Shown piece by piece: positions 63,145-64,000 of a stretch of DNA of 64,000 nucleotides. Every line of letters starts with the position of its first letter. The first letter of the stretch is position 1. The stretch comes from Microvirga subterranea (GTDB lineage: Bacteria > Pseudomonadota > Alphaproteobacteria > Rhizobiales > Beijerinckiaceae). The notes below the pieces were generated by a model. The model worked only from the letters and a program-made list of their open reading frames with translations, had not been told where the DNA came from and ran no database searches. Where the stretch lies: assembly GCF_003350535.1 (NCBI RefSeq), contig NZ_QQBB01000004.1:169384-233383 (forward strand), written 5' to 3'. Made by a program: the position numbers and the translations under genes.

Positions 63145-64000
63145 GCGACAAGCCCTCGCGCTTCGAGCTCCTTGCGAGCTTCCTGGACCCGATCCTTGGC
63201 CTCCTGTCGCGCCACCCACTCGGCCAGCTCCGAAAGCCCTTCAGAGAAGTCACGTCGAGGAACGTATCCCAGTTCCTCCTGAATCTTCGAAATGTCGGCA
63301 ATGCAGTGGCGGATGTCGCCGATACGCGCCTTGCCGGTAATCTCCGGATCCATCGGCCGGTTCATGGCCTTGCCGATGAGCTCCGCAACTTCGGAAACCG
63401 TACGGTCCTGGCCACTTCCGACGTTGTAGACGCCTCCGGGCGCCTTTTCATGCTCGAGCGCCAGGAGGAAGGCCTGCGCTACGTCTTCCACGTGCACGAA
63501 GTCGCGGCGTTGCTGCCCATCCTCGAAGATCATCGGCGGCTGTCCGTTGTGGAGGCGGGACGAGAAGATCGCCAGAACTCCGGTATACGGATTTGAAAGA
63601 GCCTGTCCGGGCCCATAGACATTCCACAGCCTGAGGGCCACGCCTTCCATCCCATAGGCAGGCGCCAGCGTATGCGTCAGCCGCTCCTGGACATACTTCG
63701 AAAGGGCATAGACAGAGGCAAGCGCCGGACGCTTCCACTCAGGCGTCGGAACGGGGAGGAGCGGGCGCCCCTGCGAGTCCACAGGATCCCACGGAGCATT
63801 GTCAGCCGAGCGTGGCATGCGCACCACATCCTCCATGACCTGCCCATCCGCGTCCCGGTAGAGCCCTTCACCATAGATGCTCATGGATGATGCAACGACT
63901 ACCCTTTTGACTGGGTTGTCGATGAGTTGCTGGAAGAGCACGGCAGTTCCGTAGTCGTTGACCGATACGTATCGATCGACGGCATACATGCTCTGTCCCA
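63141..64000 (-). CDS. NAD-dependent sugar epimerase (5' truncated)
   Basis: The frame is open to the window edge, so the NAD-binding N-terminus is missing. What remains (about 285 residues) has GQSMYAVDRYVSVNDYGTAV, the active site SSMSIYGEG with Y-x3-K in YALSKYVQERL, RLWNVYGPGQALSNPYTG and DFVHVEDVAQAF. These are UDP-glucose 4-epimerase-like landmarks; the reaction is inferred. It overlaps the next epimerase by 4 bp, so both are coupled. Confidence 0.9.
   Translation of the reverse strand, partial: GQSMYAVDRYVSVNDYGTAVLFQQLIDNPVKRVVVASSMSIYGEGLYRDADGQVMEDVVRMPRSADNAPWDPVDSQGRPLLPVPTPEWKRPALASVYALSKYVQERLTHTLAPAYGMEGVALRLWNVYGPGQALSNPYTGVLAIFSSRLHNGQPPMIFEDGQQRRDFVHVEDVAQAFLLALEHEKAPGGVYNVGSGQDRTVSEVAELIGKAMNRPMDPEITGKARIGDIRHCIADISKIQEELGYVPRRDFSEGLSELAEWVARQEAKDRVQEARKELEARGLVA

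Noticed and set aside
1-64000. CRISPR arrays, tRNA, rRNA, transposases or prophage genes
   Set aside because: Looked for on both strands by eye; no regular repeats, tRNA-like cloverleaf ends, transposase motifs or phage genes were recognised.

Overview
The window looks like a chromosomal segment of a GC-rich alphaproteobacterium, most likely Hyphomicrobiales and resembling Methylobacteriaceae or Microvirga. This is inferred from codon use, gene families (DUF6894, DUF4112, MOFRL-type glycerate kinase, ExoF/ExoP-type export) and gene order; no rRNA or marker gene here fixes the genus. No tRNA, rRNA, insertion sequence, prophage or CRISPR array was seen.

The left half (1-28.8 kb) is transport and metabolism. 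It opens with a polar amino acid ABC transporter whose binding protein is cut by the window edge. Then come a DUF4112/membrane protein pair, a YcbK-like peptidase, adenine deaminase and a haloacetate dehalogenase-like hydrolase. A minus-strand set follows: nicotinate phosphoribosyltransferase, PxpA, a methyltransferase, and a PQQ-type sugar dehydrogenase with a small cytochrome c. A sulfur/cofactor group (Mrp, MobA, TusA) lies next, with a CsbD protein and a soluble histidine kinase. After these are sugar-acid and sugar genes (glycerate 2-kinase, aldose 1-epimerase, HAD phosphatase, EEP hydrolase), succinate-semialdehyde dehydrogenase, and a complete branched-chain-type ABC transporter ending in a GMC oxidoreductase.

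The right half (28.9-64 kb) is one large exopolysaccharide region. It starts with two LuxR-type regulators with eroded receiver domains, flanking a DUF6894 gene. Next are a secreted polysaccharide lyase, a priming sugar-phosphate transferase, an outer-membrane export protein of ExoF type, and four CelD/BcsL-like acyltransferase-fold proteins, one of them fused to a second acetyltransferase-like domain. An AraC regulator separates this from glycosyltransferases, a polysaccharide deacetylase, two asparagine-synthase-like amidotransferases, an ExoP/Wzc-like co-polymerase and an O-antigen ligase/polymerase. The right edge holds nucleotide-sugar epimerases, three tandem CgeB-like glycosyltransferases and a further GT4 enzyme, many overlapping by 4 bp.

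Together these fit a Wzx/Wzy-type pathway: priming on undecaprenyl phosphate, glycosyltransfer, modification (deacetylation, amidation and probably acylation), polymerisation, and export through the co-polymerase and outer-membrane protein. No Wzx flippase is visible, so it is probably outside the window. The most unusual part is the cluster of four divergent BcsL-like proteins around the priming and export genes.
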